Assembly: GCA_964482515.1 (NCBI GenBank)
Contig: CAYZXT010000001.1
Coordinates: forward strand, 171,622-235,621
Origin: CAYZXT01 sp964482515
Lineage (GTDB): Bacteria > Elusimicrobiota > Elusimicrobia > FEN-1173
Direction of reading: 5' to 3'
DNA length: 64,000 bases
Under the pieces are notes generated by a model. That model did no database searches and was not told the DNA's origin. It worked only from the letters and a program-made list of their open reading frames with translations. Each line of letters begins with the position of its first letter. Positions within the stretch are counted from its first letter, which is position 1. This document shows positions 15,516 through 24,121 of this stretch, piece after piece. The position numbers were made by a program, and so were the translations under genes.

Positions 15516-16655
15516 ATGAACCGTTTTTCTTCCCTTCCTAAAGGATTCATTGCAGGCGTTTTTTTATGGCTCTGCGCGTCTCCCGCGGCGGCCTCTCCCT
15601 TGGTCCGCATCGGCATCACGGTGGGGGCCGAGTCCGCCCTCTTGGGCGCGGGCGCCTATTCCTTGAAGGCCGACGGAAAAATATCCGCTCTGACGCTGAA
15701 GGGGAAACTGTCCGCGACGGCCAAGGGGCGGCGGATCAAGGTCGGTTCGCGGGAGTGGCCGTCCGGCGTCGTCCTGTCCCCGGAAGAGAACGGACAATCC
15801 ATTTCCGTCAACGGACGGCTTTACCGGGGAAAGATCGAATTGCGCGCGGAGGCGAACGGCCGGCTGACGGTCGTCAACGAACTCCCGGTGGACGATTACG
15901 TGCGCGGCATTCTCCTGCACGAGGTGTCGCCGGATTGGCCGGAGGAAGCGCTCAAGGCCCAGGCGGTCATCAGCCGCACCTACGCGCTGCGCAACCGCGG
16001 CAAGCACGGCCAGGCGGGGTTCGACCTCTGCAGTGAGACCCATTGTCAGTTATACGGCGGGCGTTCCTCCGAACGGGATTCCATCGACCGGGCCGTGAAG
16101 GCCACGGAGGACGAAGTCCTTCTCTACAAAGACGCTTACGTGAACGCCGTGTTCCATTCCACCTGCGGCGGGACCACGGAGGAGAGTGACAACGTCTGGG
16201 AAAGCGAGGGCTCGGCCCCCTACCTGCAGATCGTCCGCTGCCGCTGGTGCAAGCGCTCGCGCCATTACAACTGGACGGGCGAAATCCGCGTGGACCAGCT
16301 CGGTCGCCGGCTCAACGCCGCGGGCATCAACGTGGGCGTGCCGAAGTCCTTGAAAGTGTTGTCGCGTTCGCGCTCCGGCCGCGCGGTGAACGTGCGCGTC
16401 ATCGGAAGCAGGGGTTCCGCGGTGATGAAGGCCAACAAGTTCCGCTTGGCCGCGGACAGCCGCGTGGTGAAGAGCACCCATTGGACGGTGGTTTCGACGG
16501 GGCGCGAGCGATGGAAGTTTTCCGGCCGCGGCTGGGGGCACGGCGTGGGACTTTGCCAGTGGGGGACCAAGGAGCAGGCGGACCAGGGGCGGAGCTATAA
16601 ACAGATTTTGAAGTTCTATTACAAAGACGTGACGTTGGCGAAGAACCGGGTTTAG
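15516..16655 (+). CDS. SpoIID/LytB domain protein
   Basis: A 379-residue exported protein. The N-terminal signal peptide ends near CASPAAA. The SpoIID domain covers about residues 115-300: VDDYVRGILLHEVSPDWPEE, AQAVISRTYAL, a Cys-containing SETHCQLYGG, and HSTCGGTTEESDNVW. The end has FSGRGWGHGVGLCQWGT, the conserved finishing motif. SpoIID-type proteins are lytic transglycosylases acting on denuded peptidoglycan, found in non-sporing bacteria as well. It sits between ruvB and queA, a position shared by several lineages, suggesting a wall-remodelling role tied to housekeeping expression. Confidence 0.9.
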   Translation: MNRFSSLPKGFIAGVFLWLCASPAAASPLVRIGITVGAESALLGAGAYSLKADGKISALTLKGKLSATAKGRRIKVGSREWPSGVVLSPEENGQSISVNGRLYRGKIELRAEANGRLTVVNELPVDDYVRGILLHEVSPDWPEEALKAQAVISRTYALRNRGKHGQAGFDLCSETHCQLYGGRSSERDSIDRAVKATEDEVLLYKDAYVNAVFHSTCGGTTEESDNVWESEGSAPYLQIVRCRWCKRSRHYNWTGEIRVDQLGRRLNAAGINVGVPKSLKVLSRSRSGRAVNVRVIGSRGSAVMKANKFRLAADSRVVKSTHWTVVSTGRERWKFSGRGWGHGVGLCQWGTKEQADQGRSYKQILKFYYKDVTLAKNRV

Positions 16656-17744
16656 ATGGACGCGATCGAAATCTCGCAGAAGGCCCTGGGTTTTCCGGAC
16701 ATCCCGGAAGAATTGATCGCTCAATCGCCGTTGGAAAAGCGCGACCACGCCCGCTTGATGGTGCTTGATCGTGCGTCGGGTTCCTTCCGCCACGCAGTGT
16801 TCCATCAATTGGAAGAGATGATTCGGCCGGGCGACGCGCTGGTGTTGAACGACGTGAAGGTTTTTCCGGCGCGGCTGTTCGGCCGGAAGGAAACCGGCGG
16901 GCAGGTGAAGGTCTTATTGTTGAAGTGTCTCGGTGCGTCGGAAAGCGGAACTGAAAATTGGATCGCCCTTTTGACGCCTTCCCTTCCAGCGGGGAAAGCC
17001 ATCCTGTTTGCGGACGGCATCTCCGCGCGCGTCGAAGGCCAGGAGCCCTTGGGGGAATACCGGCTGACTTTTTCACGTTCGATTCGAAACGACCTCGCCC
17101 GGTTGGGAAAGATGCCTCTCCCGCCCTACATCCGCCGCGAAAGCTCCGATTCCCGCTACGAGAGCGACGAGCATTTTTATCAGACGGTCTACGCGGCGGA
17201 GGAAAAACCCGTCGTTTCGGAAAGATCCTGGACGCCGGGCGCCGTGGCCGCGCCGACCGCGGGATTGCATTTCACGGAAGCGATGCTCAACCGCCTGCGC
17301 GCCAAGGGTGTGAAGGTCGTCCGCATCACGTTGAAAGTGGGATGGGGGACTTTCCGTCCGATCCGCGGCGACGATTTCCGCCAACACCAGATGCTGCCGG
17401 AGGAATTCACGGTGACGGACGAGGCCGCGCAAACCATGAACGAGTCTCGCTCAAAAAACAGGTTGTGGGCGGTGGGAACGACGGTGGTCCGCACGCTGGA
17501 GACATTGTCCGACGAAAATGGGACAATACGTCCGGGTCGCGGAGAGACCGCTCTCTATATTTATCCGGGATACAAATTCAAGGCCGTGGATAAGCTCGTG
17601 ACAAATTTCCATTTGCCCGGGCACACGCCGCTGCTCTTGGCCGCGGCCTTCTCCGGCACCGAAAAACTGAAGCCGGCCTACGAGGAAGCCATCCGCGAGA
17701 AATACCGTTTCTTCTCCTACGGCGACGCGATGGCGATAATTTAA
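16656..17744 (+). CDS. queA: S-adenosylmethionine:tRNA ribosyltransferase-isomerase
   Basis: A 362-residue QueA, which adds the cyclopentene ring to 7-aminomethyl-deazaguanine in tRNA during queuosine synthesis. Recognisable blocks are ELIAQSPLEKRDHARLMV (about 19-36), LVLNDVKVFPARLFG, KMPLPPYIRR, TVYAAEEKPV, AAPTAGLHFTEAML, VGWGTFRPI and LITNFHLP-like LVTNFHLPGHTPLLLAAAF near the C-terminus. The ATG directly follows the upstream TAG without a spacer. tgt follows three bases after the stop, so two successive queuosine enzymes are coupled. Confidence 0.97.
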   Translation: MDAIEISQKALGFPDIPEELIAQSPLEKRDHARLMVLDRASGSFRHAVFHQLEEMIRPGDALVLNDVKVFPARLFGRKETGGQVKVLLLKCLGASESGTENWIALLTPSLPAGKAILFADGISARVEGQEPLGEYRLTFSRSIRNDLARLGKMPLPPYIRRESSDSRYESDEHFYQTVYAAEEKPVVSERSWTPGAVAAPTAGLHFTEAMLNRLRAKGVKVVRITLKVGWGTFRPIRGDDFRQHQMLPEEFTVTDEAAQTMNESRSKNRLWAVGTTVVRTLETLSDENGTIRPGRGETALYIYPGYKFKAVDKLVTNFHLPGHTPLLLAAAFSGTEKLKPAYEEAIREKYRFFSYGDAMAII

Positions 17745-17747
17745 TTT

Positions 17748-18905
17748 ATGACAACCACGACCGAACACATCTATAAGCTCCTCAAAAAAGACACCTCCTC
17801 CGCCGCGCGGCGAGGGGTCGTGGCGCTTTCCCACGGCACCGTGCAGACGCCGGTGTTCATGCCCGTGGGGACGCAGGCCACGGTGAAGACCCTTTCCAGC
17901 GAGGACGTGGAATCCCTCGGCTACGAAATCATTCTCGCCAACACCTACCATCTTTTCCTGCGGCCCGGCATCGACATGCTGGAACAGGCCGGCGGCCTAC
18001 ACAAATTCATGAGCTGGGACCGCAACATCCTCACGGACTCCGGCGGGTTCCAGGTTTTTTCCCTGGCGAACCGTCGCCAGATCACGGAGGACGGCGCGAC
18101 CTTTTCATCCCATGTGGACGGCGCGCGGCACGTGCTCACGCCGGAGAACGTGGTCCAGTCCCAATTGCGCATGGGCGTGGACGTGGCCATGTGCCTGGAC
18201 GAATGCCCGCCCTACCCGGTGACCGAAGCCTCGGCCCGCGACATGATGGAGCGGACGTTGCGCTGGGCGAACCGCTGCCGCGACGCCTGGAACCAATGGA
18301 CCGATGAAAAGAAATTGTCCGCGCCCGCGACCCAGCTTTTCCCGATCGTCCAGGGCGCGACCTATCCGCCGCTGCGCCGCGAGAGCGCCGAGCGCACGAT
18401 CGAGATGGATTTTCCCGGGTACGCCATCGGCGGCCTGTCCGTGGGCGAGCCGCGGGACGTGCTTTTCGAGATGCTGAAGTCCAGTATCGCGCCGCTGCCG
18501 GAGGACAAGCCCCGCTACCTCATGGGCGTGGGGAAACCGGAGGACATTCTGGAGGCCGTGGCCTGCGGTGTCGACATGTTCGACTGCGTCCTGCCCACGC
18601 GCAACGGCCGAAACGGCCAGGCCCTGACCTGGAGCGGGCCCCGTAACCTGCGCAACAACCGTTACCGCACCGATTCCGGGCCCATCGACCCCGCCTGTTC
18701 CTGCCCGGTTTGCCGCCGTTATTCGCGCCGTTACCTCGCCCATCTGTTCCGGTCGGGCGAATATCTGGGTTTAAGGCTCGCTTCTTTACACAATTTGGCC
18801 TTTATGGTAGACTTCATGCGCAAAATTCGCGACGCGATCGAAAGCGGTTCCTTCGGCGAATTTCGGACGGATTTTTTGAAAAATTATCGATCGGATAATG
18901 ATTAA
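17748..18905 (+). CDS. tgt: Queuine/preQ1 tRNA-guanine transglycosylase
   Basis: A 385-residue bacterial-type Tgt, which exchanges G34 for preQ1. It shows GTQATVKTLSSEDVE, NTYHLFLRPG, the catalytic-site stretch TDSGGFQVFSLANRR (about residue 97), PIVQGATYPPLRRESAE, GYAIGGLSVGEP and DCVLPTRNGRNG, where the Asp of the latter is the nucleophile. The zinc site CSCPVCRRYSRRYLAHLF is intact (about 321). It overlaps the following HEAT-repeat gene by eight bases. Confidence 0.97.
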   Translation: MTTTTEHIYKLLKKDTSSAARRGVVALSHGTVQTPVFMPVGTQATVKTLSSEDVESLGYEIILANTYHLFLRPGIDMLEQAGGLHKFMSWDRNILTDSGGFQVFSLANRRQITEDGATFSSHVDGARHVLTPENVVQSQLRMGVDVAMCLDECPPYPVTEASARDMMERTLRWANRCRDAWNQWTDEKKLSAPATQLFPIVQGATYPPLRRESAERTIEMDFPGYAIGGLSVGEPRDVLFEMLKSSIAPLPEDKPRYLMGVGKPEDILEAVACGVDMFDCVLPTRNGRNGQALTWSGPRNLRNNRYRTDSGPIDPACSCPVCRRYSRRYLAHLFRSGEYLGLRLASLHNLAFMVDFMRKIRDAIESGSFGEFRTDFLKNYRSDND

Positions 18906-19998
18906 ATCGGATTTTTTCCGGCGACGGGCTTTCCTATATATAGGAGGAACCGTGGCCGGACTTTTGCTCTTTACAGATGTCCACGCCAAGATGGGCAAGG
19001 ATGTTTTTGAGGCCGCGCGCAAAGGGATAGAGCAGGCCCTTTCCAGCCAGACCGCCAGCATCCGAGAGAAGGCCGCGGCCGCGCTGGGCGACGTCAACTT
19101 TCCCGACGAGACCCGGTGGCTGAAGCAGGCCATGGAAGACGCCAACGAATATGTCCGCATTGCGGCGGCGCTGTCGCTGCAGAAAAAGGGGGACACTTCC
19201 GGCAAGGCCGTGCTCCAGGACATCCTGGACCATACGCCTCCATCCCAGGCCAAGAACCCCATCCTTCAACAGCTGGAGTCCATCGCCGTGGCGAACAAAC
19301 GCGCCGCCGCCGTCCGCGCCCTCGGGCTTTTCAACGAGCCTTCGGTCGTGGCCATCGTGAGGCGCGCCAGCCGCGACGACGACGCCCGGGTCAAGGACGC
19401 CGCCGCCGTGGCTTTGGGTCGATTGGGCGACAAGACCCAGCTCATCGTTTTCAACGACGCGCTGAAGGACGAAGACGCGGGCGTGCGGAAAGCCGCCATG
19501 GACGCTCTGGCCGAGATCGCTTCGCCCGACAGCGAACGGCAATTTTTGACCCGATTGAAGGATTCTTCCGGCGAGGTTCGGCTCGCGGCCGTTCTTGGAT
19601 TGCAGCGCCTGGGAGACCCCGACGTTTGGCGGCACATCGCGGCGCTGATCCACGACAACAACGCCCGCGTGCGGGAAGAAGTGGCGGACACGCTCGGATC
19701 GTGCAAGCAGAAGGAAGCGATCCCGGTCCTGAAGATTTTGATGGAGGACGACAACGGGTTCGTCCGGATGCGGGCCTGCAAGTCCCTGGCCCTGTTGGGC
19801 GACCGTTCCGGGCTGGTTTTCCTGCGGCAGGGCATCGTGAACGAGGACGCCGACCTTCGCATGCGCGCCGCGGAGGGGTTGGGCGCCTTCAGCGACGAGA
19901 AGGATTGGGCGCCCCTGACGGCTCTGCTGAAAGACGCGGACGAACGCGTCCGTTTGGCCGCTTCCCTGGCGGTTTGGAAAAAGGGAGCAGTTCGATAG
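18898..19998 (+). CDS. Exported HEAT-repeat protein
   Basis: A 366-residue protein made of a signal peptide (basic FFRRR, hydrophobic FLYIGGTVAGLLLF, then TDVHA) and about ten HEAT units of some 31 residues, each with the pattern VRxAAAxALGxLGD, for example ARVKDAAAVALGRLGD and VRKAAMDALAEI. Such solenoids mediate protein contacts; no catalytic site is visible. It interrupts the usual tgt-yajC adjacency. The ATG at 18898 gives the better signal peptide, but AGGAGG at 18942-18947 lies just before an in-frame GTG at 18952 and could drive a shorter, unexported form. Confidence 0.8.
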   Translation: MIKSDFFRRRAFLYIGGTVAGLLLFTDVHAKMGKDVFEAARKGIEQALSSQTASIREKAAAALGDVNFPDETRWLKQAMEDANEYVRIAAALSLQKKGDTSGKAVLQDILDHTPPSQAKNPILQQLESIAVANKRAAAVRALGLFNEPSVVAIVRRASRDDDARVKDAAAVALGRLGDKTQLIVFNDALKDEDAGVRKAAMDALAEIASPDSERQFLTRLKDSSGEVRLAAVLGLQRLGDPDVWRHIAALIHDNNARVREEVADTLGSCKQKEAIPVLKILMEDDNGFVRMRACKSLALLGDRSGLVFLRQGIVNEDADLRMRAAEGLGAFSDEKDWAPLTALLKDADERVRLAASLAVWKKGAVR

Positions 19999-20026
19999 TT
20001 TTTTCGGTTATTCAAGGAGGATGTTC

Positions 20027-20422
20027 GTGAAAAAATTGACGGTTTTGGCAGTGATGATGTCATCGGTTTCTTCCGCCTGGGCTGACGCCGCGGCGGCTCC
20101 GGCTTCCGGCCCCGCAGGCGGCGGATTGCTCGGCTTGGCCCCCTGGATCGCGATCTTCGCGATCTTTTATTTCTTATTGATCCGCCCGCAGCAGAAGCAG
20201 GCTAAGGAACAGCAGAAGATGATCAACAATTTGAAACGCGGCGACCGCGTCCTCACCTCCGGTGGACTCTACGCCACCGTCCAGGCGGTCAAAGGCAAAG
20301 TCCTGGAAGTGAAGCTGAGCGATGAAGTGAAAGTCTTCATGGCCAAGAGCGCCGTCTCCCAGGTCGTGGCTGGGGACCCTTCGCAAGAGGCGGAAACCAC
20401 CGAAATCGTCGCCAAGAGTTGA
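20027..20422 (+). CDS. yajC: Preprotein translocase subunit YajC
   Basis: A 131-residue YajC, a small single-pass protein that associates with SecD and SecF at the inner membrane. It has an N-terminal hydrophobic stretch, then the main membrane helix ending FYFLLIRPQQKQAKEQQKM (about residues 48-66) and the conserved cytosolic LKRGDRVLTSGGLYATV. A strong AAGGAGG (20014-20020) abuts an ATG at 20021 but sits six bases before GTG 20027, so the GTG is chosen. The order yajC-secD-secF is standard. Confidence 0.93.
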   Translation: MKKLTVLAVMMSSVSSAWADAAAAPASGPAGGGLLGLAPWIAIFAIFYFLLIRPQQKQAKEQQKMINNLKRGDRVLTSGGLYATVQAVKGKVLEVKLSDEVKVFMAKSAVSQVVAGDPSQEAETTEIVAKS

Positions 20423-20439
20423 TCGGAGAACCTTGACTC

Positions 20440-21873
20440 ATGCATAGAGCCTATTGGAAAACTCTTAGCATCGCCGCCGTCCTGCTGCTCGGAATTTTTT
20501 ACCTCTACCCGTCGTTCACGTGGTACCAACAGCCCCGCGCCGAACAGGAAAAAATGCGGGCGCGCCGCCATCCCCTTGTCAATAAAATCCTCAACCTCGG
20601 CCTGGACCTGCAGGGCGGCATCCATATGCTGCTGGAGCTACAGACCGATAAACTTCCCGACGACAAGCCCGAGACTGTGCGCGAAGCCGTGGAGCGGGCC
20701 ATCGAAGTGATCCGCAACCGCGTGGACCAATACGGCCTCGTCGAGCCGCTCATCGTGGCCCAGGGTGAAAAGTGGATCGTGGTCCAGCTGCCCGGCGTCA
20801 CGGACCGCGAGCAGGCCAAAAGCCTGATCGGCCGCACCGCGCTGCTGGAGTTCCGCGTGGTGGAATCTTTGGCGGGTTACGGCGAACTTTTGACCAAGGC
20901 GCGCGAGATGGCGCTAGGTCCGAACAACCTCCACCCCGGCAACATGCCTGCGGAACTGAAGCCGCTGATTCCGGAGGGTATGGAATTGCTGCCCGGCAAA
21001 GAGGGATCTCTCTATCTGGTGAAAGCCCAGGCGGAAATGACCGGTTCCGCCCTGTCGAACGCCCGCGTTGAAATGGGCGGCGACTATTCGGGGATGCCCG
21101 TCGTGGGACTGGAGTTCAACCCCGAAGGCGCGAAACGTTTCGCGGATGTCACCGAAGCTAACATCCAAAAGCAGCTGGCCATCGTCCTGGACGGCGTCGT
21201 GCAGTCCGCCCCGGTGATCCGCACCCGGATCCCGGACGGGCGCGCCGTGATCGAAGGGAACTTCACGGCGGAGGACGCCAAATTCCTGAAGACGGTCCTC
21301 CAGGCCGGCGCGCTCCCGGCGCCGCTGAACCTGGTCGAGGAACGCACAGTCGGCCCGACCCTCGGCGACGATTCCATCAAGGCCGGCATGACGGCCTGCG
21401 CCATCGGCCTATGTTTGGTTTTCGTGTTCATGCTCGTTTACTATAAACTGTCCGGCCTCTTGGCCAACATGGCGCTGGTGCTCAACCTGTTCCTGCTGCT
21501 CGCCGCCATGGCCGCCCTGCACGCCACCTTGACCATGCCCGGCATCGCCGGCATCATCCTTTCCATCGGCATGGCCGTCGACGCCAACGTCCTCATCTTC
21601 GAACGTATCCGGGAAGAGCTGCGCCTGGGGAAGACGCCCCGGCTCGCCGTGGACCAGGGCTACGACCGCGCCTTCTCCGCCATCCTCGACGGAAACCTGA
21701 CCACCATCACGGCCGCCGTCTTCCTGTTTCAGTTCGGCACCGGTCCGGTGAAAGGTTTCGGCATCTCCCTGATCCTGGGACTTCTGGTTTCCATGTTCAC
21801 GGCCATCATCGTTACGCACGTGGTCTACGACTTCTTCTTTATGTGGCGTCCCGTGCAGAAATTGAGCATATAA
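20440..21873 (+). CDS. secD: Protein translocase subunit SecD
   Basis: A 477-residue SecD. One N-terminal membrane helix is followed by the P1 periplasmic region with LGLDLQGGIHMLLEL (about 50-64) and IRNRVDQYGLVEP, then VGLEFNPEGAKRFADVT, LDGVVQSAPVIRTRI and the EERTVGPTLGDDSIKAG entry to the five-helix RND bundle. AVDANVLIFERIREELR (about 382) carries the proton-path Asp. With SecF it uses the proton motive force to pull secreted chains outward. It is the shorter SecD form, without extra periplasmic domains. Confidence 0.97.
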   Translation: MHRAYWKTLSIAAVLLLGIFYLYPSFTWYQQPRAEQEKMRARRHPLVNKILNLGLDLQGGIHMLLELQTDKLPDDKPETVREAVERAIEVIRNRVDQYGLVEPLIVAQGEKWIVVQLPGVTDREQAKSLIGRTALLEFRVVESLAGYGELLTKAREMALGPNNLHPGNMPAELKPLIPEGMELLPGKEGSLYLVKAQAEMTGSALSNARVEMGGDYSGMPVVGLEFNPEGAKRFADVTEANIQKQLAIVLDGVVQSAPVIRTRIPDGRAVIEGNFTAEDAKFLKTVLQAGALPAPLNLVEERTVGPTLGDDSIKAGMTACAIGLCLVFVFMLVYYKLSGLLANMALVLNLFLLLAAMAALHATLTMPGIAGIILSIGMAVDANVLIFERIREELRLGKTPRLAVDQGYDRAFSAILDGNLTTITAAVFLFQFGTGPVKGFGISLILGLLVSMFTAIIVTHVVYDFFFMWRPVQKLSI

Positions 21874-22791
21874 ATGGAATTCCTAAAGACTCCGAACTTC
21901 GATTTCCTCAAGGTCCGCAAATTCTTCTACGGGCTTTCCTCGGTATTGGCGCTCGTCACGGTCGCCTCGCTGGTCTATCACAAGGGGCCGAATCCCAGCA
22001 TCGACTTCACCGGCGGGACTCTGGTGGAAGGGCATTTCCAAAACCCCGTCGCCCTGGAAGACGTGCGGAAAGTGCTTTCCGATTCCCACCTGGGGAGCCC
22101 GGACCTACAGAGCGTTCCGTCCCGGAACGCGGTGATCATCCGTTATAAGGCCGAAACCCACGCGAAGGAGGAATTCGCGAGCCAGATCACCGACATCATG
22201 AGCAAAAGTTTTTCCGGCAACGCCTTCACGCTCGACCGCGTCGATTTCGTCGGGCCCGTGGTGGGCAGGCACCTGATGCGCCAGGCGTTCATGGCTTTCA
22301 TTTTCTCCTTGCTGGGCATCATCGTCTACGTGGCGTTCCGGTTCAAGAGCTGGATCTGGGGCGGCGCCGGCGTCGTGGCCCTCGCCCACGACGTTTTCCT
22401 GGCCTTGGGTTTCATGTCTGTGACCGGGCATGAGCTCTCCATCACCGTCATCGCCGCGCTGCTCACCCTCGCCGGCTTTTCCATCAACGACACCATCGTC
22501 ATCTTCGACCGGATCCGCGAGAACATGAACATGCGCCGGAAGGAGTCCCTGGACGTTTTGATCAACCGGTCCCTGAACGAAACGTTGTCCCGGACGATCA
22601 TCACGTCCTTGACCGTTTTCATGGTCCTCCTTTCGCTCCTCTTTTTCGGCGGAGAAGTCATTCACGACTTCGCGTTGGCCTTGACCGTCGGCGTGTTCGT
22701 GGGAAGCTATTCCACCCTGTTCATCGCCACGCCGCTGGTTTATGACTGGCAGATGCGCCGGAGCCGGATGCGGGCCAACCGCCTCCGTTAA
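21874..22791 (+). CDS. secF: Protein translocase subunit SecF
   Basis: A 305-residue SecF beginning directly after the secD stop. It has an N-terminal helix, the periplasmic SIDFTGGTLVEG motif (about residue 44), FVGPVVGRHLMRQA before the membrane bundle, TLAGFSINDTIVIFDRIREN (about 203-222) with the conserved Asp, and SLNETLSRTIITSLT. It functions with SecD and YajC. It is the last gene of the yebC-to-secF block; a 43-base gap separates it from the next gene, without a visible terminator. Confidence 0.97.
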   Translation: MEFLKTPNFDFLKVRKFFYGLSSVLALVTVASLVYHKGPNPSIDFTGGTLVEGHFQNPVALEDVRKVLSDSHLGSPDLQSVPSRNAVIIRYKAETHAKEEFASQITDIMSKSFSGNAFTLDRVDFVGPVVGRHLMRQAFMAFIFSLLGIIVYVAFRFKSWIWGGAGVVALAHDVFLALGFMSVTGHELSITVIAALLTLAGFSINDTIVIFDRIRENMNMRRKESLDVLINRSLNETLSRTIITSLTVFMVLLSLLFFGGEVIHDFALALTVGVFVGSYSTLFIATPLVYDWQMRRSRMRANRLR

Positions 22792-22834
22792 CAGCAGCCG
22801 CAGGGTCTCAGCGAGGCCGCCGCCGATCACGCCT

Positions 22835-23434
22835 ATGAAAAAGATCAAAAAATTCCGCGTCCAGTCCCGCTCGTCCGCCGTGCTGCGGGGCCTCAAGGCC
22901 CTGACCGGCGATACCCGCCTCACCCCCGAACTTGAAAAAGCCGTGGAGCAGGAGATCCAGAACGCCCAGGACCTCTTCTCCACGGCGGCTTTTTATTCCA
23001 CCTACAACGCCGAGCAGTCGCCGGCCTGGGCCGCGCCCATTTGGGAATCGAAAAATGAAAACGGCGCCAGTCCCGTCGCCCTCACGTTGTTCACGACGAC
23101 GGTGGGCCCTTCCCTGGAAAAAGAGCTCTCAAGCAGCCTCGACCGCGGGGAAAACCTCCGCAGCCAGATCCTGACCTGCCTGGGCGAAGAGGCCGCGGAG
23201 CAGGCGTCCAACTTCGTCTACCGGCTGCTGCAGGAAGAGGCCAAACAGGAGTCCTGTGAGTTGTCCACGCGCCAGGCCGCGGAAGAAGCCCAGCAGCGTG
23301 AAATCCTTTCCGCCCTAGAAGCGGACAAGATCCCCGTCGTCCTGGACGATAAAGGGCACTTGACGCCGCGGTTCAGCCGCGCGGGCTATATCCTCTGGTG
23401 GCCGCCGGCCAAACAGCGCCGCGGCGCGAAATAA
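22835..23434 (+). CDS. Hypothetical protein, possibly related to the methionine synthase activation domain
   Basis: A 199-residue soluble protein with no signal or membrane segment. The middle (PVALTLFTTTVGPSLEKELS, then SLDRGENLRSQILTCLGEEA, about residues 84-123) and the end (LDDKGHLTPRFSRAGYILW) resemble, in order and spacing, stand-alone proteins annotated as B12-dependent methionine synthase activation-domain-like. The similarity is loose and the SAM-binding motif is not convincing. The ATG at 22835 is preferred to an upstream in-frame start that would overlap secF with Arg/Pro-rich sequence. It begins the long envelope gene run, but its role there is unknown. Confidence 0.5.
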   Translation: MKKIKKFRVQSRSSAVLRGLKALTGDTRLTPELEKAVEQEIQNAQDLFSTAAFYSTYNAEQSPAWAAPIWESKNENGASPVALTLFTTTVGPSLEKELSSSLDRGENLRSQILTCLGEEAAEQASNFVYRLLQEEAKQESCELSTRQAAEEAQQREILSALEADKIPVVLDDKGHLTPRFSRAGYILWWPPAKQRRGAK

Positions 23435-23457
23435 GGGCGTAGGCCAGGCCCCAGCCC

Positions 23458-24117
23458 GTGCTCTCTTTCAAAGACCGCGTCCTGGCCCGGGTCGTTTCCC
23501 GGCTCGGCTGGGCCTTCCTCCAGTTCATCGCAAAGACCTCCCGCATCCACCGCCATTACCCCGCCGGCGTGAAAGAATTGATCCGTTCGGACAAGCCCTT
23601 CATCTACACTTTCTGGCACCGCTACCAATTACTGAACGCCTATCTCCACAAGGGCGAGGGAGTCTACGTCCTCGTCAGCCAAAGCCGCGACGGCGAACTG
23701 ATCGCGCGGGCGCTGCACCATTTCGGCATGAAGACCGTGCGCGGCTCCTCTTCCCGAAGGGCCGCCGGCGCGCTCCTGGAACTCATTCGTCGCGCCAAGG
23801 ACGGGAGCCGGCTGGCTTTCACGCCCGACGGCCCGCGCGGACCGCTGGGGTCCGTCCACCAGGGCGTGATCGCCGTGGCGCGCGAGACGGGCCTTCCCGT
23901 GCTGGCGCTGGCCTGGGCCGGGACGCGCGTGAAGGAGCTGTCTTCCTGGGACCGGTTCCTGGTCCCGCTTCCCTTCGCGCGCTATCACGTGGCCTACAGC
24001 GAGATGTTTTATGTGGAGCCGGGGGAAAGCGACGAGGCGGCGGAGGAAAAGATCCGCGCCGCCATGAACCAGGTCGCGGAAAAGGCGGACCTCCTGTGCC
24101 GCGGCCACTCCGGATGA
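23458..24117 (+). CDS. DUF374 lysophospholipid acyltransferase-family protein
   Basis: A 219-residue protein of the DUF374 group of LPLAT acyltransferases. It has FWHRYQLLNAYL (about 53), SQSRDGELIARALHHFG (about 75), RGSSSRRAAGALLEL, and FTPDGPRGPLGSVHQGVIAVA (key residues FTPDGPRGP near 121), all in family order. Members sit at the inner membrane and are thought to acylate lipid A or related lipids. The start is a GTG with a poor ribosome site. It immediately precedes waaA, and DUF374 next to Kdo transferase is common in Gram-negative genomes. Confidence 0.85.
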   Translation: MLSFKDRVLARVVSRLGWAFLQFIAKTSRIHRHYPAGVKELIRSDKPFIYTFWHRYQLLNAYLHKGEGVYVLVSQSRDGELIARALHHFGMKTVRGSSSRRAAGALLELIRRAKDGSRLAFTPDGPRGPLGSVHQGVIAVARETGLPVLALAWAGTRVKELSSWDRFLVPLPFARYHVAYSEMFYVEPGESDEAAEEKIRAAMNQVAEKADLLCRGHSG

Positions 24118-24121
24118 AAAC

